A stretch of DNA of 64,000 nt from Riemerella columbina DSM 16469 (GCF_000374405.1 NZ_KB894282.1:35023-99022), one strand, 5' to 3'. Counted from the first letter of the stretch, positions 34,692 to 43,009 are shown. Notes: a model not told the origin generated them from the letters alone. Translations and numbers: made by a program.

Positions 34692-34803
34692 GGGCGTGCC
34701 CCTCTGCCTTTTTTAAGGAAAAGGCAGAGCGTCGGGCTTTCGGCTATATCTTTTTTTCGGTCGTACCTCCCTCAAAAAAGGATGCCGCCTCTATCCCTCA
34801 CGC
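34692..34803 (+). repeat. Structured intergenic repeat, copy C (left edge of island)
   Basis: Starts GGGCGTGCC, ends CCTCACGC. Hairpin 1 is CTCTGCCTTTT with its complement. The inner part (GTCGGGCTTTCGGCTATATC, and GGATGCCGCCTCTATCCCTC) differs from copies A and B but matches copy D at 43064, which is in the opposite orientation. Sequence after it contains CCTCTCTT-ACAA-AAGAGAGG, a further hairpin. Confidence 0.85.
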
Positions 34804-34976
34804 GTAGCACCGGACAACATTCCTCTCTTACAAAAGAGAGGTGCTACGAAGTGGCGGGGTGTTTTTTGTTAGTTGGGAAAAGTTGAAAAGTAAGAAAGTT
34901 AATCATTTATAAAGTTAAAACTTCCTTTGATACGAAAAATTATTCATCAATAATAAAAACGATCACTCCGCACATA

Positions 34977-35156
34977 ATGAACGAATACCATAAAAAGAGA
35001 AGTTTAGAAGCCCCAAAAGCGGTAAAGGAGATGCAAAAGAAACCTTTGTCGAGGGAGGAAGTATTTGAACAACAACGAAGGATACAAGAAGCTATCAATA
35101 AAAGCAATATCGAACGAATAGAGCGATATAGAAGAGGAGAAATTCCTAACTCATAA
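34977..35156 (+). CDS. Small hypothetical protein, 59 residues
   Basis: ATG at 34977 opens a 59-residue frame (MNEYHKKRSLEAPKAVKEMQ ... RIERYRRGEIPNS) that is basic, charged and helical-looking. I do not recognise it. It lies in otherwise non-coding sequence between repeat C and the small RNA. Composition (few rare residues, continuous amphipathic pattern) makes it plausible as a real gene, but there is no clear promoter box. Confidence 0.4.
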   Translation: MNEYHKKRSLEAPKAVKEMQKKPLSREEVFEQQRRIQEAINKSNIERIERYRRGEIPNS

Positions 35157-35176
35157 ATAAATTTAAAAGATAATTC

Positions 35177-35207
35177 TTTGAGGTTGCTTGAAGTTTTAAT
35201 ATCTTTA
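35177..35207 (+). promoter_or_regulatory. Promoter of the predicted small RNA
   Basis: TTTG at 35177-35180, a 19-nt spacer, then TATCTTTA at 35200-35207, one base from TAnnTTTG. The expected start is near 35213. No coding frame follows before the terminator at 35404. Confidence 0.6.
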
Positions 35208-35212
35208 CCCCC

Positions 35213-35404
35213 GAAAATTTTTACAAAAAAAGCGTTAGCTTTTGGTCTGTTACCCTAAAATCTGGTAAATTTTAATTAGTAACACAGATACAAAAAGTTG
35301 ATGCCTCGCCATATATAGGGCGTGGGTCATTACTTTATCTTGTGTTACAAGGCTTACCAGAGCCGTGGGTAGCAAGATTATAGTTAGTATCCACGCTTTT
35401 TTTT
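35213..35404 (+). ncRNA. Predicted structured small RNA, about 190 nt
   Basis: The stretch has a promoter, no open reading frame and a terminator-like end. Hairpin 1: CTGTTAC (35247-35253) pairs with GTAAC...AG (35279-35287), with inner stem AAAAT/ATTTT closing a loop CTGGTAA (35262-35268). The 3' domain is an extended stem: GCGTGG (35320-35325) with CCACGC (35391-35396), then ATCTTG with CAAGAT, capped by GGC/GCC around a loop containing TTACCAG (35354-35360). The two loops are exact complements over 7 nt, so a kissing interaction is possible. Eight T follow the closing stem. Not recognised as a known family; a riboswitch-like leader or a regulatory RNA are both possible. Confidence 0.6.
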
Positions 35405-35427
35405 GTGAATTTTGAAAAAATGAGTAT

Positions 35428-35482
35428 AAGCGTTAATTTTATTCTGCTACCCTAAATCTGGTAAATTTAAGTAGTAACACAG
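35428..35482 (+). repeat. Second copy of small-RNA hairpin 1
   Basis: Begins AAGCGTTA like 35230-35287 and repeats its whole layout: CTGCTAC with GTAG replaces CTGTTAC with GTAAC, AAAT/ATTT replaces AAAAT/ATTTT, while the loop CTGGTAA is unchanged. Stem changes that keep pairing and a constant loop suggest a selected structure. It lies after the small-RNA terminator, in the putative leader of the methyltransferase genes. Confidence 0.75.
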
Positions 35483-35495
35483 GATAAATTGACCT

Positions 35496-35541
35496 GAAGC
35501 GGCGGAGGAAAGTAATTGTATTGCTTCTACCTCTGCCGCGT
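35496..35541 (+). promoter_or_regulatory. Long hairpin in the leader of the methyltransferase genes
   Basis: GCGGCGGAGG (35499-35508) pairs with CCTCTGCCGC (35530-35539) with one mismatch; the inner AAGTAAT/ATTGCTT extends it. There is no T run, so it is not a typical terminator. A further short hairpin ACCACC/GGTGGT lies at about 35607-35627 before the start codon. Confidence 0.55.
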
Positions 35542-35638
35542 GCATAGGTTCTATTTCCTCGTTTTAGAATAAAGTTTTGTTCCAACGCTTGATGTGGAAT
35601 AAAGAACCACCTTGGAGCAAGGGTGGTGCTAACTTTGT

Positions 35639-36289
35639 ATGGAAACGACCCAAGTAAAATCCCGCCAACGCGTGGCAGACCACGGCGAGGTATTTACCAA
35701 CGAGCGAGAAGTAAACGCAATGCTCGATTTGGTAAAAGACCAGTGCCAACGCATTGAGGCTACTTTCTTAGAGCCCGCCTGTGGCGATGGCAATTTCCTC
35801 ATAGAAATATTACGCCGAAAATTACAATTACTCCAAAGATACAAACGCCAAGCCGATGCCTACAACCAGCATTTGGTAGTGGCAGTAAGTAGCATCTACG
35901 GCGTAGAACTTTTGGAAGACAACGCCCAAGACTGCAGAGAACGCCTCTACCAAGAAATCCTAAAACATTACCCCAAAACTTTGCAAACGCTGCCACAATA
36001 TACGGAGCTGATGAAATCCGTACAGTTCATTTTGCAGAAAAACATTATCTGTGGAAACGCCTTAGATTACACCAAGGCAGACGGCACCCCCATTATCTTT
36101 TATGAGTGGAAATTCATCAGTGCCACGCAAGTGAAAATCCGTTGTTTTGATTTTGAAGTAGTGGCAGAAGAAAGCAAACAACTCACACTCTTTGACGACT
36201 CTATGCAACAGCCTGCCTCCATTCCGCAGCACGACCAAGAGTTCCCTCCCATACATTATCTAAAACTACACACCTATGCAGATGAATAA
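35639..36289 (+). CDS. SAM-binding methyltransferase-like protein lacking the catalytic motif
   Basis: A 216-residue protein starting with the ADHGEVFTNEREVNAMLDLV segment found before N6-adenine methyltransferase domains. Motif I is intact (TFLEPACGDGNFLIEILRRK, about residues 42-61) and IICGNALD follows, but there is no NPPY/DPPY motif IV anywhere; the chain goes on to a short beta-rich tail. By itself it should bind SAM but not methylate DNA. It overlaps the next gene by 14 nt, which does carry NPPY, so the two proteins probably form a complex. A TAACTTTG sequence touches the start codon. Confidence 0.75.
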   Translation: METTQVKSRQRVADHGEVFTNEREVNAMLDLVKDQCQRIEATFLEPACGDGNFLIEILRRKLQLLQRYKRQADAYNQHLVVAVSSIYGVELLEDNAQDCRERLYQEILKHYPKTLQTLPQYTELMKSVQFILQKNIICGNALDYTKADGTPIIFYEWKFISATQVKIRCFDFEVVAEESKQLTLFDDSMQQPASIPQHDQEFPPIHYLKLHTYADE

Positions 36290-37775
36290 AACCATAGATT
36301 ACAACCCCGATGTACTCAATTGCTTGGCAAACCTAAGCAACGACGAGGTATTTACGCCCCCCGTAATTGCCAACAAAATGCTAGACACCCTACCGCCAGA
36401 ACTCTTTAAAAGCAAAGACACCAAATTCCTTGACCCCTTTACCAAATCTGGCGTGTTTTTACGAGAAATTGCCAAACGCCTCATCACAGGCTTAGCCGAT
36501 GAAATCCCAGACCTGAACCAACGCATACAGCACATTATGCAACACCAGCTCTATGGCATTGGCATCACTCAACTCACCGCACTCTTAGCTCGCCGAACCC
36601 TCTATTGTGCCAAGAAAACCAACGAGAAATACAGCATTGCCCAATTTTTTGAGCACCCAGAGGGCAACATACATTTTAGCCGTGTACAGCACACTTGGCA
36701 AAACGGCAGATGCACCCATTGCGGTGCCAGCCAAGCCCTCTACGACCGAGACGATGTTTTAGAAACCCACGCCTACCATTTTATTCATAATAAAAACCCT
36801 TTTCATAAGATGAAGTTTGATGTCATTATAGGAAACCCACCGTATCAGTTAAATGTTGGGGTTGAGAAAAAGAATTTTGCAATTGCCATTTATCATAAAT
36901 TTATTTTACAAGCCATCAAAATGCAACCGCATTATTTATGTATGATTGTACCCAGCCGATGGTTTGCAGGCGGTAGAGGTTTAGATGATTTTAGAGAACA
37001 AATGCTCAAAGACCGCCGAATGAAAGAAATACACGATTACCCAAATGCTTCCGAAGTATTCCCAGGGGTTGAAATTAAAGGAGGCGTCAATTATTTTCTT
37101 TGGCAAAGCGATTATAAAGGCGATTGTTTAATTAAAACTTACGAAGAAGGCAAAGTAATTTCAGCAATGAAACGCCCCCTTTTAGAAAAAGGAGCAGATG
37201 TTTTTATTAGAGATAATAAAGCAATTAGTATATATCACAAAGTAAAGGCATATAATGAAGATAGTTTTAGCAAAGTAGTGAGTGTACAGACACCTTTTGG
37301 ATTAGTGAGTTCCTTTAAAAGCTATAAAAAAGAACCTTTTCAGAATAGCATCAAATTATATGGCAACAAATTTATTGGCTATATAAAGGAGGAGCAAATA
37401 CCTAATAACAAACATTGGGTAAAGGAGCATAAAGTGTATTTACCAAGTGCAATAGGATCAGGAGATGTTAGCAAAGACATATATAACCCAATTTTAGGAG
37501 AACCTAAATCAATATGCACACAAACCTATTTAGTAATAGGTCCTTTTGCTAATGAACAAAAATGCAAAAATGTAATCTCTTATATTAAAACCAAATTTTT
37601 TAGATTTATAGTTTCCTTAAAAAAAAATGCCCAACACTCTAATAGAGGTGTTTATGAGTTCGTACCCCAACAAGATTTTTCAAAACCTTGGACCGATGAA
37701 GAACTTTATAAAAAATATAACTTAACCCAAGATGAAATCAATTATATAGAAAGTATGGTAAGACCTATGGAGTAA
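36276..37775 (+). CDS. Eco57I-type N6-adenine DNA methyltransferase subunit
   Basis: A 499-residue methyltransferase. Near the N-terminus SNDEVFTPPVIANKMLDTLP leads into a weak motif I (FLDPFTKSGVFLREIAKRL, in place of DPxCGSG), and motif IV IIGNPPYQLNVG lies near residue 187. Between them a CTHCG and later histidines suggest a small metal site. The following CMIVPSRWFAGGRGLDDFRE and FPGVEIKGGVNYFLW are typical of type IIG/Eco57I methylases. The C-terminal AT-rich third probably recognises DNA. It overlaps the motif-I-only partner by 14 nt, pointing to a two-part enzyme. Confidence 0.85.
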   Translation: MQMNKTIDYNPDVLNCLANLSNDEVFTPPVIANKMLDTLPPELFKSKDTKFLDPFTKSGVFLREIAKRLITGLADEIPDLNQRIQHIMQHQLYGIGITQLTALLARRTLYCAKKTNEKYSIAQFFEHPEGNIHFSRVQHTWQNGRCTHCGASQALYDRDDVLETHAYHFIHNKNPFHKMKFDVIIGNPPYQLNVGVEKKNFAIAIYHKFILQAIKMQPHYLCMIVPSRWFAGGRGLDDFREQMLKDRRMKEIHDYPNASEVFPGVEIKGGVNYFLWQSDYKGDCLIKTYEEGKVISAMKRPLLEKGADVFIRDNKAISIYHKVKAYNEDSFSKVVSVQTPFGLVSSFKSYKKEPFQNSIKLYGNKFIGYIKEEQIPNNKHWVKEHKVYLPSAIGSGDVSKDIYNPILGEPKSICTQTYLVIGPFANEQKCKNVISYIKTKFFRFIVSLKKNAQHSNRGVYEFVPQQDFSKPWTDEELYKKYNLTQDEINYIESMVRPME

Positions 37776-37800
37776 AACTATAATAGAAAATTTTATGTTT

Positions 37801-37831
37801 TTGGAAGTGAAAAACTTATGGAGTATCTTTG
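37801..37831 (+). promoter_or_regulatory. Promoter of the HEPN-like gene
   Basis: TTG at 37801-37803, a 20-nt spacer and TATCTTTG at 37824-37831: a full match to the Bacteroidota promoter. It lies between the methyltransferase stop and the ATG at 37860. Confidence 0.7.
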
Positions 37832-37859
37832 TGGATATTAATTTTAAAAATAGAGATTT

Positions 37860-38684
37860 ATGATAACTAAAGACAAATTTCATACAATTGATGAAGAAAT
37901 AAAAAACAGTTTACAAGAAACATTGAATGGTGTAAAGAATAATTCATTACACAACTATATAATTTATTTAGCAAATGGAGAATATATCTCTGAATATAAA
38001 AATTCAAAAACAATAAAAAATCCATACGTTATTGATTATAGAATTGATTATTTCAAGGATTTTACTAGATTAGATTTTTTAATAAAATTTCTTGCATCTT
38101 ATTATAACTTTCCTTCTGTTCAAACAGAAACAGATGATGATGTTTATAAAATTTCGCTAGAATTAATGATTTATTGTCATATATGGGAATCAAAGCCATT
38201 TTTGAAAAGACTTTATAGACTTGCTCACATTTCAAATAATGAAGAATATAACTGGGAAGTAAAAGTTCCAGATATGAGTAAACATACTTTTATAAGAAAT
38301 GAAATTAAAGAAGTTTTTAAATTAAAAAATAATAATTTGGCTGGAATAATAGAAAAGGGATTTCATTCAACACTAAGAAATTCTTTTGCCCATTCCGAGT
38401 ATCATATAGATACTATGAATAATAAAGGAAGGATTGTTTTAGGTAGTTATAGTGGAGGATTTCCAGGAGATATCAAAGAAATTTCTTTTGATGATTGGAG
38501 TGAAAGATTTGTGTATTCCTCATTATTATCCTATCACTTGTCAAAGATAATTCAAGAGCATAGAAATAATTTAGTTTCATCTCTTAAAACCGATAAGTTT
38601 ATGATTAAATATCCAAATAAAGACGGTTCAATAAGTGATCGTTGGATACAATATAAGAAGGATGATGCATTTATTTTTTCTTAA
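37860..38684 (+). CDS. HEPN-like protein, candidate toxin/RNase of the island
   Basis: A 274-residue soluble protein that I cannot assign to a named family. Its clearest feature is LRNSFAHSEY with R173 and H178, an RX4H motif in the context (RNxxAH.xY) typical of HEPN-type ribonucleases and abortive-infection proteins. The surrounding region is helical. The gene is markedly more AT-rich than its neighbours, has its own promoter, and sits between the methyltransferase genes and the helicase gene of the restriction locus, as defence cargo genes often do. RNase activity is an inference from the motif only. Confidence 0.6.
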   Translation: MITKDKFHTIDEEIKNSLQETLNGVKNNSLHNYIIYLANGEYISEYKNSKTIKNPYVIDYRIDYFKDFTRLDFLIKFLASYYNFPSVQTETDDDVYKISLELMIYCHIWESKPFLKRLYRLAHISNNEEYNWEVKVPDMSKHTFIRNEIKEVFKLKNNNLAGIIEKGFHSTLRNSFAHSEYHIDTMNNKGRIVLGSYSGGFPGDIKEISFDDWSERFVYSSLLSYHLSKIIQEHRNNLVSSLKTDKFMIKYPNKDGSISDRWIQYKKDDAFIFS

Positions 38685-38752
38685 TTTTATACAACTAAAC
38701 TATTACCACCCTATTTTTTAATTCCAACAAAAATTCCTTATCTTTAAACCGA

Positions 38753-38942
38753 ACCACCCAAGTAGATATACAAAACCCCCAAGCAGATAACCAAACCTAC
38801 CCAGCAGATACAGAAACCACCCGTGCAGATGAGCGTACTTACCACGCAGATACACACACTTACCGTGCAGATAACTAAAACTACTCAGCAGATATAGAAA
38901 ACTACCAAGTAAAAACGCAAAACACCCAACAAAAATTCAAAA
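38753..38942 (+). repeat. 21-bp tandem repeat array 2
   Basis: Nine units with an exact 21-bp period; the core GCAGATA (or GTAGATA) begins at 38762, 38783, 38804, 38825, 38846, 38867 and 38888, with two decayed units after. The core is related to GTAGGAA of array 1 (shared G-Y-A-G). In frame the units encode YxADTxT-like heptads but with stop codons. TATCTTTA at 38739-38746 just upstream could be a -7 box, which would place the array in the 5' leader of the gene at 38985. Confidence 0.88.
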
Positions 38943-38984
38943 AATAAGTAGAAAAATTGTAAAATCCTTAAAAAATAAAAAATT

Positions 38985-39638
38985 ATGAGCAAGTACATCA
39001 GCGAACAACAGCAGTTACAAAACATCGGTATTTTGTTTAACAACCTTAGCGAGGGCAGTCCCCTTGCCACCGAATTGGCAGAATACGGCTACACCACAGC
39101 AGAAATTGCCAAAGGAAAAGCCCTCTATACGCAGGCACAAGACCTTTACCAGACCAACATTCGTGAGGGGCAAGAGGAAACCCAAGCCTACGCCAATTTT
39201 AAGAAAGAATTAACGCTACTCAACGCCACTTATGCCACCGACCGAAAAAAAGCACGCATCATCTACAAAGAAAACCCAGAAGTGCTAACCAACCTCCGCC
39301 TCAAAGGAAAAACACCCTATGCAATGGCGACTTTGTTAGAGAACATCGGCGTGTTTTACAACACCCTAAAAACCAACGAAAGCCTACGCACCCCGCTGCA
39401 AAGACTTAAAATCACAGAAACCACCCTCGACGCTCAATTAGCTCAACTCAGCAAAACCGAAAAAGCCTATGCCGCCTATGCCCAAGAAAAAGGCGAAAAT
39501 CAACAAGCTACCAAAGATAAAAACAAAGCCCTCAACGAGGTAGATAAATGGGTACGAGAATTTTACAGCATCGCTAAAATTGCCTTGGAAGACAAACCCC
39601 AACTTCTGGAAAGCCTTGCCAAATTCGTCAGAAGCTAA
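38985..39638 (+). CDS. Helical protein of unknown function, paralogue 2
   Basis: A 217-residue helical protein paralogous to that at 30126: both have ATELAEYGY or KTELAEYGY near residue 33, a Gln-rich middle, KGENQ-A-T--KNKA, WVREFY, and end in KFVRS. No motif or membrane segment points to a function. Here it is inside the restriction island, 43 nt after the second 21-bp array and 55 nt before the GIY-YIG-helicase gene, with no terminator between, so it is probably cotranscribed with the latter. Confidence 0.8.
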   Translation: MSKYISEQQQLQNIGILFNNLSEGSPLATELAEYGYTTAEIAKGKALYTQAQDLYQTNIREGQEETQAYANFKKELTLLNATYATDRKKARIIYKENPEVLTNLRLKGKTPYAMATLLENIGVFYNTLKTNESLRTPLQRLKITETTLDAQLAQLSKTEKAYAAYAQEKGENQQATKDKNKALNEVDKWVREFYSIAKIALEDKPQLLESLAKFVRS

Positions 39639-39692
39639 GCAATAATCTCACCCAAAAAAATGCAGTAACCAAAATCATAAAACGCATAAAAA

Positions 39693-42224
39693 ATGAAATC
39701 CACATTATTCCCGCCACAAAAAATCCCCGTTATCTACGCCTATCGCGACAATCGCTACCCCTCGCTTTTAAAAGTAGGCTATACCACGCTTACTGCCAAA
39801 GAGCGAGTAGAACAGCAATATCCTATTCAGTTGCCCTCTCAGTCGTGGGAAATTGTTTTGGAAGAAGATGCCCTGCGAGAAGACGGTTCATTTTTTACCG
39901 ATAAAGCCATTCACAAAAGGTTGAAAAATAAACACTTTCCCAACCCCAACGGCGAATGGTTTGAGTGTGCGGTAGAAGACATCAAAGCTGCCTTACTTGC
40001 CGAGCGAAAAGGCATCATCAACGAAGAACACCGCACCTGCGATTTTAAAATGCGTCCCGAACAAGCCAGAGCCGTACAAAAAACCGTGCAATATTTTCGC
40101 TCCTTTGAAACAGAAGAAAATATAACGCCTCACTTTCTGTGGAATGCCAAAATGCGTTTCGGAAAAACCTTTGCCGCCTACCAATTAGCCAAAGAAATGG
40201 GGTGGAAAAAGGTATTGATACTCACCTTTAAACCTGCGGTGCGTTCGGCGTGGCGAGAGGATTTGCAATCGCATATTGATTTTGAGGGCTGGCAATTCGT
40301 TTCTCAAGATGAACAGGATTTAAATTCCGATGCCATTGACCCAACAAAACCCTTTGTTTATTTTGCTTCCTTTCAAGATGTTTTAGGTAAAGACCAAAAA
40401 ACGGGAGGTATCAAAATCAAAAACCGATGGATACACGATGAAGATTGGGATTGTGTGATTTTTGATGAATACCACTTCGGCGCTTGGCGCGATCGTTCCA
40501 AAGACCTTTTCGACAAAGATGAAGAAGCAAAAAATCAAAGAGAGCAGGAAATCGCTGAAATCAAAGCCATAGAAGAAGAAAACAACGACAAAGCAGAATA
40601 CATTGATTATTTTGATGAAAAGCTCTTGCCCATTACCACCAAGCATTATTTATATCTCTCTGGAACGCCTTTTAGAGCCATTGGCACAGGCGAATTTATA
40701 GAAGAACAGATTTTCAACTGGACATATTCCGATGAGCAAAAAGCCAAACAAGACTGGGACGATGCCAAGGGCGAAAACCCTTATGCCTCTCTGCCTAGAA
40801 TGGTGCTACTCACCTACAAAATGCCCGAAGAAATTGAACACATTGCCAGAAAAGGCGAGTTTAACGAGTTTGATTTAAACGCCTTTTTTGAAGCCAAAGG
40901 CGAAGGAGAAAATGCTCAATTTAAAAACAAAGACGAAGTACAAAAATGGATAGATTTCATTCGTGGGCAGTACTTTGTAGAAAATACTTTAAAACAAGGA
41001 GGAGACAAACCGCCGATGCCTTTTTCTGATGTCAATTTAATTCACAGCCTGCAACATACATTTTGGTTTTTACCCAATGTAGCCTCTTGTTTTGCTATGG
41101 CAAATCTGTTGAAGAAGAACACCTTTTTTAATGATTATAAAATTGTGGTAGCAGCCGGAACCCAAGCAGGCATAGGCGAGGAAGCACTACGCCCCGTGGA
41201 AGAGGCAATGACTAAAAATCCGTTCCATACCAAAACCATTACCCTCTCTTGCGGAAAACTCACCACAGGTGTTTCCGTAAAGCCTTGGACAGGTATTTTT
41301 ATGCTAAGAAATTCCTCCAGCCCAGAGACTTATTTCCAAACCATTTTCCGTGTGCAAACCCCTTGGGTGCTTAAAAACCCTGATAAAGATGCCCCAAACC
41401 GCGAGCAAATCATCAAACACGAATGCTATGTTTTTGATTTTGCCCCCACCAGGGCATTGAACCAAGTGGCTACTTATAGCAATCAGCTCGACCCCGATAC
41501 CGCCAAAAGCCCCGAAGAAAAAGTGAGAGATTTCATTCACTTTCTCCCCATTTTAGCCTATGATGGCAGTGCAATGGAAATCATTGATGCAGGAAAACTA
41601 TTAGACATTGCCCACAGTGGCACCACCGCCACCCTACTGGCTCGCCGCTGGGAAAGTGCCTTGCTCGTGAATGTGGATAATGTTACCCTACAACGCCTGC
41701 AGAACAATCAAGAGGCGTATAATGCTTTGATGAGTATTGAAGGATTCCGCTCACTCAACAAAGGTGATATTGAAACGATTATCAACAAATCCGAAGCGGT
41801 AAAAAAAGCCAGAAAAGAAGCCTCGGAAGAAGAGAGGGAATTGACCAAACAGGAAAAGAAAGTATTGACAGATGCGGAGAAAGAGGCTAAATCTAAGCGT
41901 AAGCAAATTCAAGAAAACTTGATAAAATTTGCGACAAGGATACCTGTTTTTATGTATTTATCGTCTTACCGCGAGCAAACACTGCGCGATGTTATCCTCT
42001 ATGTAGAAAGCGACTTGTTTAAAAAAGTAACAGGTTTGAGTGTAGAAGATTTTGAACTTTTAGAAAAAATAGGGGTGTTTAACGGTGCCTTAATGAACGA
42101 TGCCGTGTTTAAATTCAAGCGTTATGAAGATTCCAGCTTAGGCTATACAGGCCTTGATAGGTATCAACCCGAAAGAATCGGCGGTTATAACACAACGATT
42201 AGCCAAGGGGAGTTTAATAAATAA
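39693..42224 (+). CDS. GIY-YIG nuclease fused to a DEAD/DEAH helicase (restriction subunit)
   Basis: An 843-residue protein. Residues 13-110 look like a T5orf172/MUG113-type GIY-YIG domain (PVIYAYRDNRYPSLLKVGYT, then IHKRLKNKHFPNPNGEWFEC with the late Asn/Glu). A superfamily 2 helicase follows: Walker A WNAKMRFGKTFAAYQLA (about residue 150), Walker B VIFDEYHFGAWRD (about 257), YLSGTPFRA, and C-terminal motifs LSCGKLTTGVSV and YFQTIFRVQTPW with the arginine finger. This is the translocating and cutting subunit expected to act with the two methyltransferase genes upstream. The C-terminal part has a charged coiled-coil segment. Confidence 0.87.
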   Translation: MKSTLFPPQKIPVIYAYRDNRYPSLLKVGYTTLTAKERVEQQYPIQLPSQSWEIVLEEDALREDGSFFTDKAIHKRLKNKHFPNPNGEWFECAVEDIKAALLAERKGIINEEHRTCDFKMRPEQARAVQKTVQYFRSFETEENITPHFLWNAKMRFGKTFAAYQLAKEMGWKKVLILTFKPAVRSAWREDLQSHIDFEGWQFVSQDEQDLNSDAIDPTKPFVYFASFQDVLGKDQKTGGIKIKNRWIHDEDWDCVIFDEYHFGAWRDRSKDLFDKDEEAKNQREQEIAEIKAIEEENNDKAEYIDYFDEKLLPITTKHYLYLSGTPFRAIGTGEFIEEQIFNWTYSDEQKAKQDWDDAKGENPYASLPRMVLLTYKMPEEIEHIARKGEFNEFDLNAFFEAKGEGENAQFKNKDEVQKWIDFIRGQYFVENTLKQGGDKPPMPFSDVNLIHSLQHTFWFLPNVASCFAMANLLKKNTFFNDYKIVVAAGTQAGIGEEALRPVEEAMTKNPFHTKTITLSCGKLTTGVSVKPWTGIFMLRNSSSPETYFQTIFRVQTPWVLKNPDKDAPNREQIIKHECYVFDFAPTRALNQVATYSNQLDPDTAKSPEEKVRDFIHFLPILAYDGSAMEIIDAGKLLDIAHSGTTATLLARRWESALLVNVDNVTLQRLQNNQEAYNALMSIEGFRSLNKGDIETIINKSEAVKKARKEASEEERELTKQEKKVLTDAEKEAKSKRKQIQENLIKFATRIPVFMYLSSYREQTLRDVILYVESDLFKKVTGLSVEDFELLEKIGVFNGALMNDAVFKFKRYEDSSLGYTGLDRYQPERIGGYNTTISQGEFNK

Positions 42225-42234
42225 AACAATAATT

Positions 42235-42501
42235 ATGAAAGCACAGAATCAAAAAACACTTACTCCGAGCTTATTGATAGAAAAGCTAGACAAGATGCTT
42301 GTAGAGCTTGGCTTAGAACCAACAAAGGAAAAGAAACCAGAAACAGGCTTCAGTGTTACATTGAAGAGGGCATCAGAGCAAACGAGAGAGGAATTAGACA
42401 AAGAGAGGGAACAAGTATTGGAGACAATAAAACGAATGGCAATGGGGCATCTAAACTTGACGGAGGAACAAGCCAACGCATTCGTGAGCAATCCGTGGTA
42501 G
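42235..42501 (+). CDS. Small helical protein of the restriction island
   Basis: An 88-residue protein, MKAQNQKTLTPSLLIEKLDK ... TEEQANAFVSNPW, charged with a likely coiled coil (residues 46-70). ATG at 42235 is preferred over an upstream TTG at 42154 because the latter would lie inside the helicase gene. It begins 10 nt after the helicase stop. Function unknown; a small accessory subunit of the restriction complex is possible. Confidence 0.6.
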   Translation: MKAQNQKTLTPSLLIEKLDKMLVELGLEPTKEKKPETGFSVTLKRASEQTREELDKEREQVLETIKRMAMGHLNLTEEQANAFVSNPW

Positions 42502-42519
42502 ATCTAAAAACAGAATTAA

Positions 42520-42933
42520 ATGACAGAATTAAAGTTGATAAAAAAGTCCGTAGAGCCATTTAAGGCAAAAATAACTTTTGGAAGGCATAGAGGCTATACC
42601 GATAAGATTATTTCTAATGAAGAATTTATCCAAGAGGTACAGAATTATCAGGAAAAACTAATCAAAGGTAAAGGGGTATTTTTGTCAGTATCCATTTCTA
42701 ATACGGTAATTGTATTGAGTGGTCAAAAGGAGCCTCATTTTGTATTAAATTTTATCAATTATCCTAAGTTTCCTTTGGACACCAAAACATTAAAAATAGA
42801 AATAGAACTCTTTATAGAGCATTTAATGGTGGTATTCAAACAAAATAGAGTTGTGATAGAATATTTAGATGAAACTATAATGTTGGAGTTTTCTGACGAT
42901 ATAGATCCAAAGATAAAAACCAATCCCCTGTAG
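42520..42933 (+). CDS. Hypothetical protein at right end of island
   Basis: A 137-residue alpha/beta protein starting MTELKLIKKSVEPFKAKITF with no signal peptide and no motif I recognise. It follows the small helical protein by 18 nt and is the last gene before repeat D. The next 280 nt hold a promoter and repeat D. Confidence 0.6.
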   Translation: MTELKLIKKSVEPFKAKITFGRHRGYTDKIISNEEFIQEVQNYQEKLIKGKGVFLSVSISNTVIVLSGQKEPHFVLNFINYPKFPLDTKTLKIEIELFIEHLMVVFKQNRVVIEYLDETIMLEFSDDIDPKIKTNPL

Positions 42934-43009
42934 ATAAAGTTTTAAAGGTTGTACAAATCAGATAATAGTAATAAAATTGTTATCTATTGATAAAATTCAG
43001 GGAAAACAA

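Noticed and set aside
35213..35482. Retron msr/msd or group II intron RNA
   Set aside because: No reverse transcriptase gene lies anywhere near, and the structure lacks the flanking inverted repeats and domain V hairpin that would be expected.
35639..37775. One methyltransferase gene broken by a frameshift
   Set aside because: The two genes overlap by 14 nt with separate starts, each has its own FTxxxxxxxMLD segment and its own motif I, so they are two genes rather than a split one.
42154..42234. Upstream TTG start for the small gene at 42235
   Set aside because: It would overlap the helicase gene by 71 nt, while ATG 42235 gives normal spacing of 10 nt.
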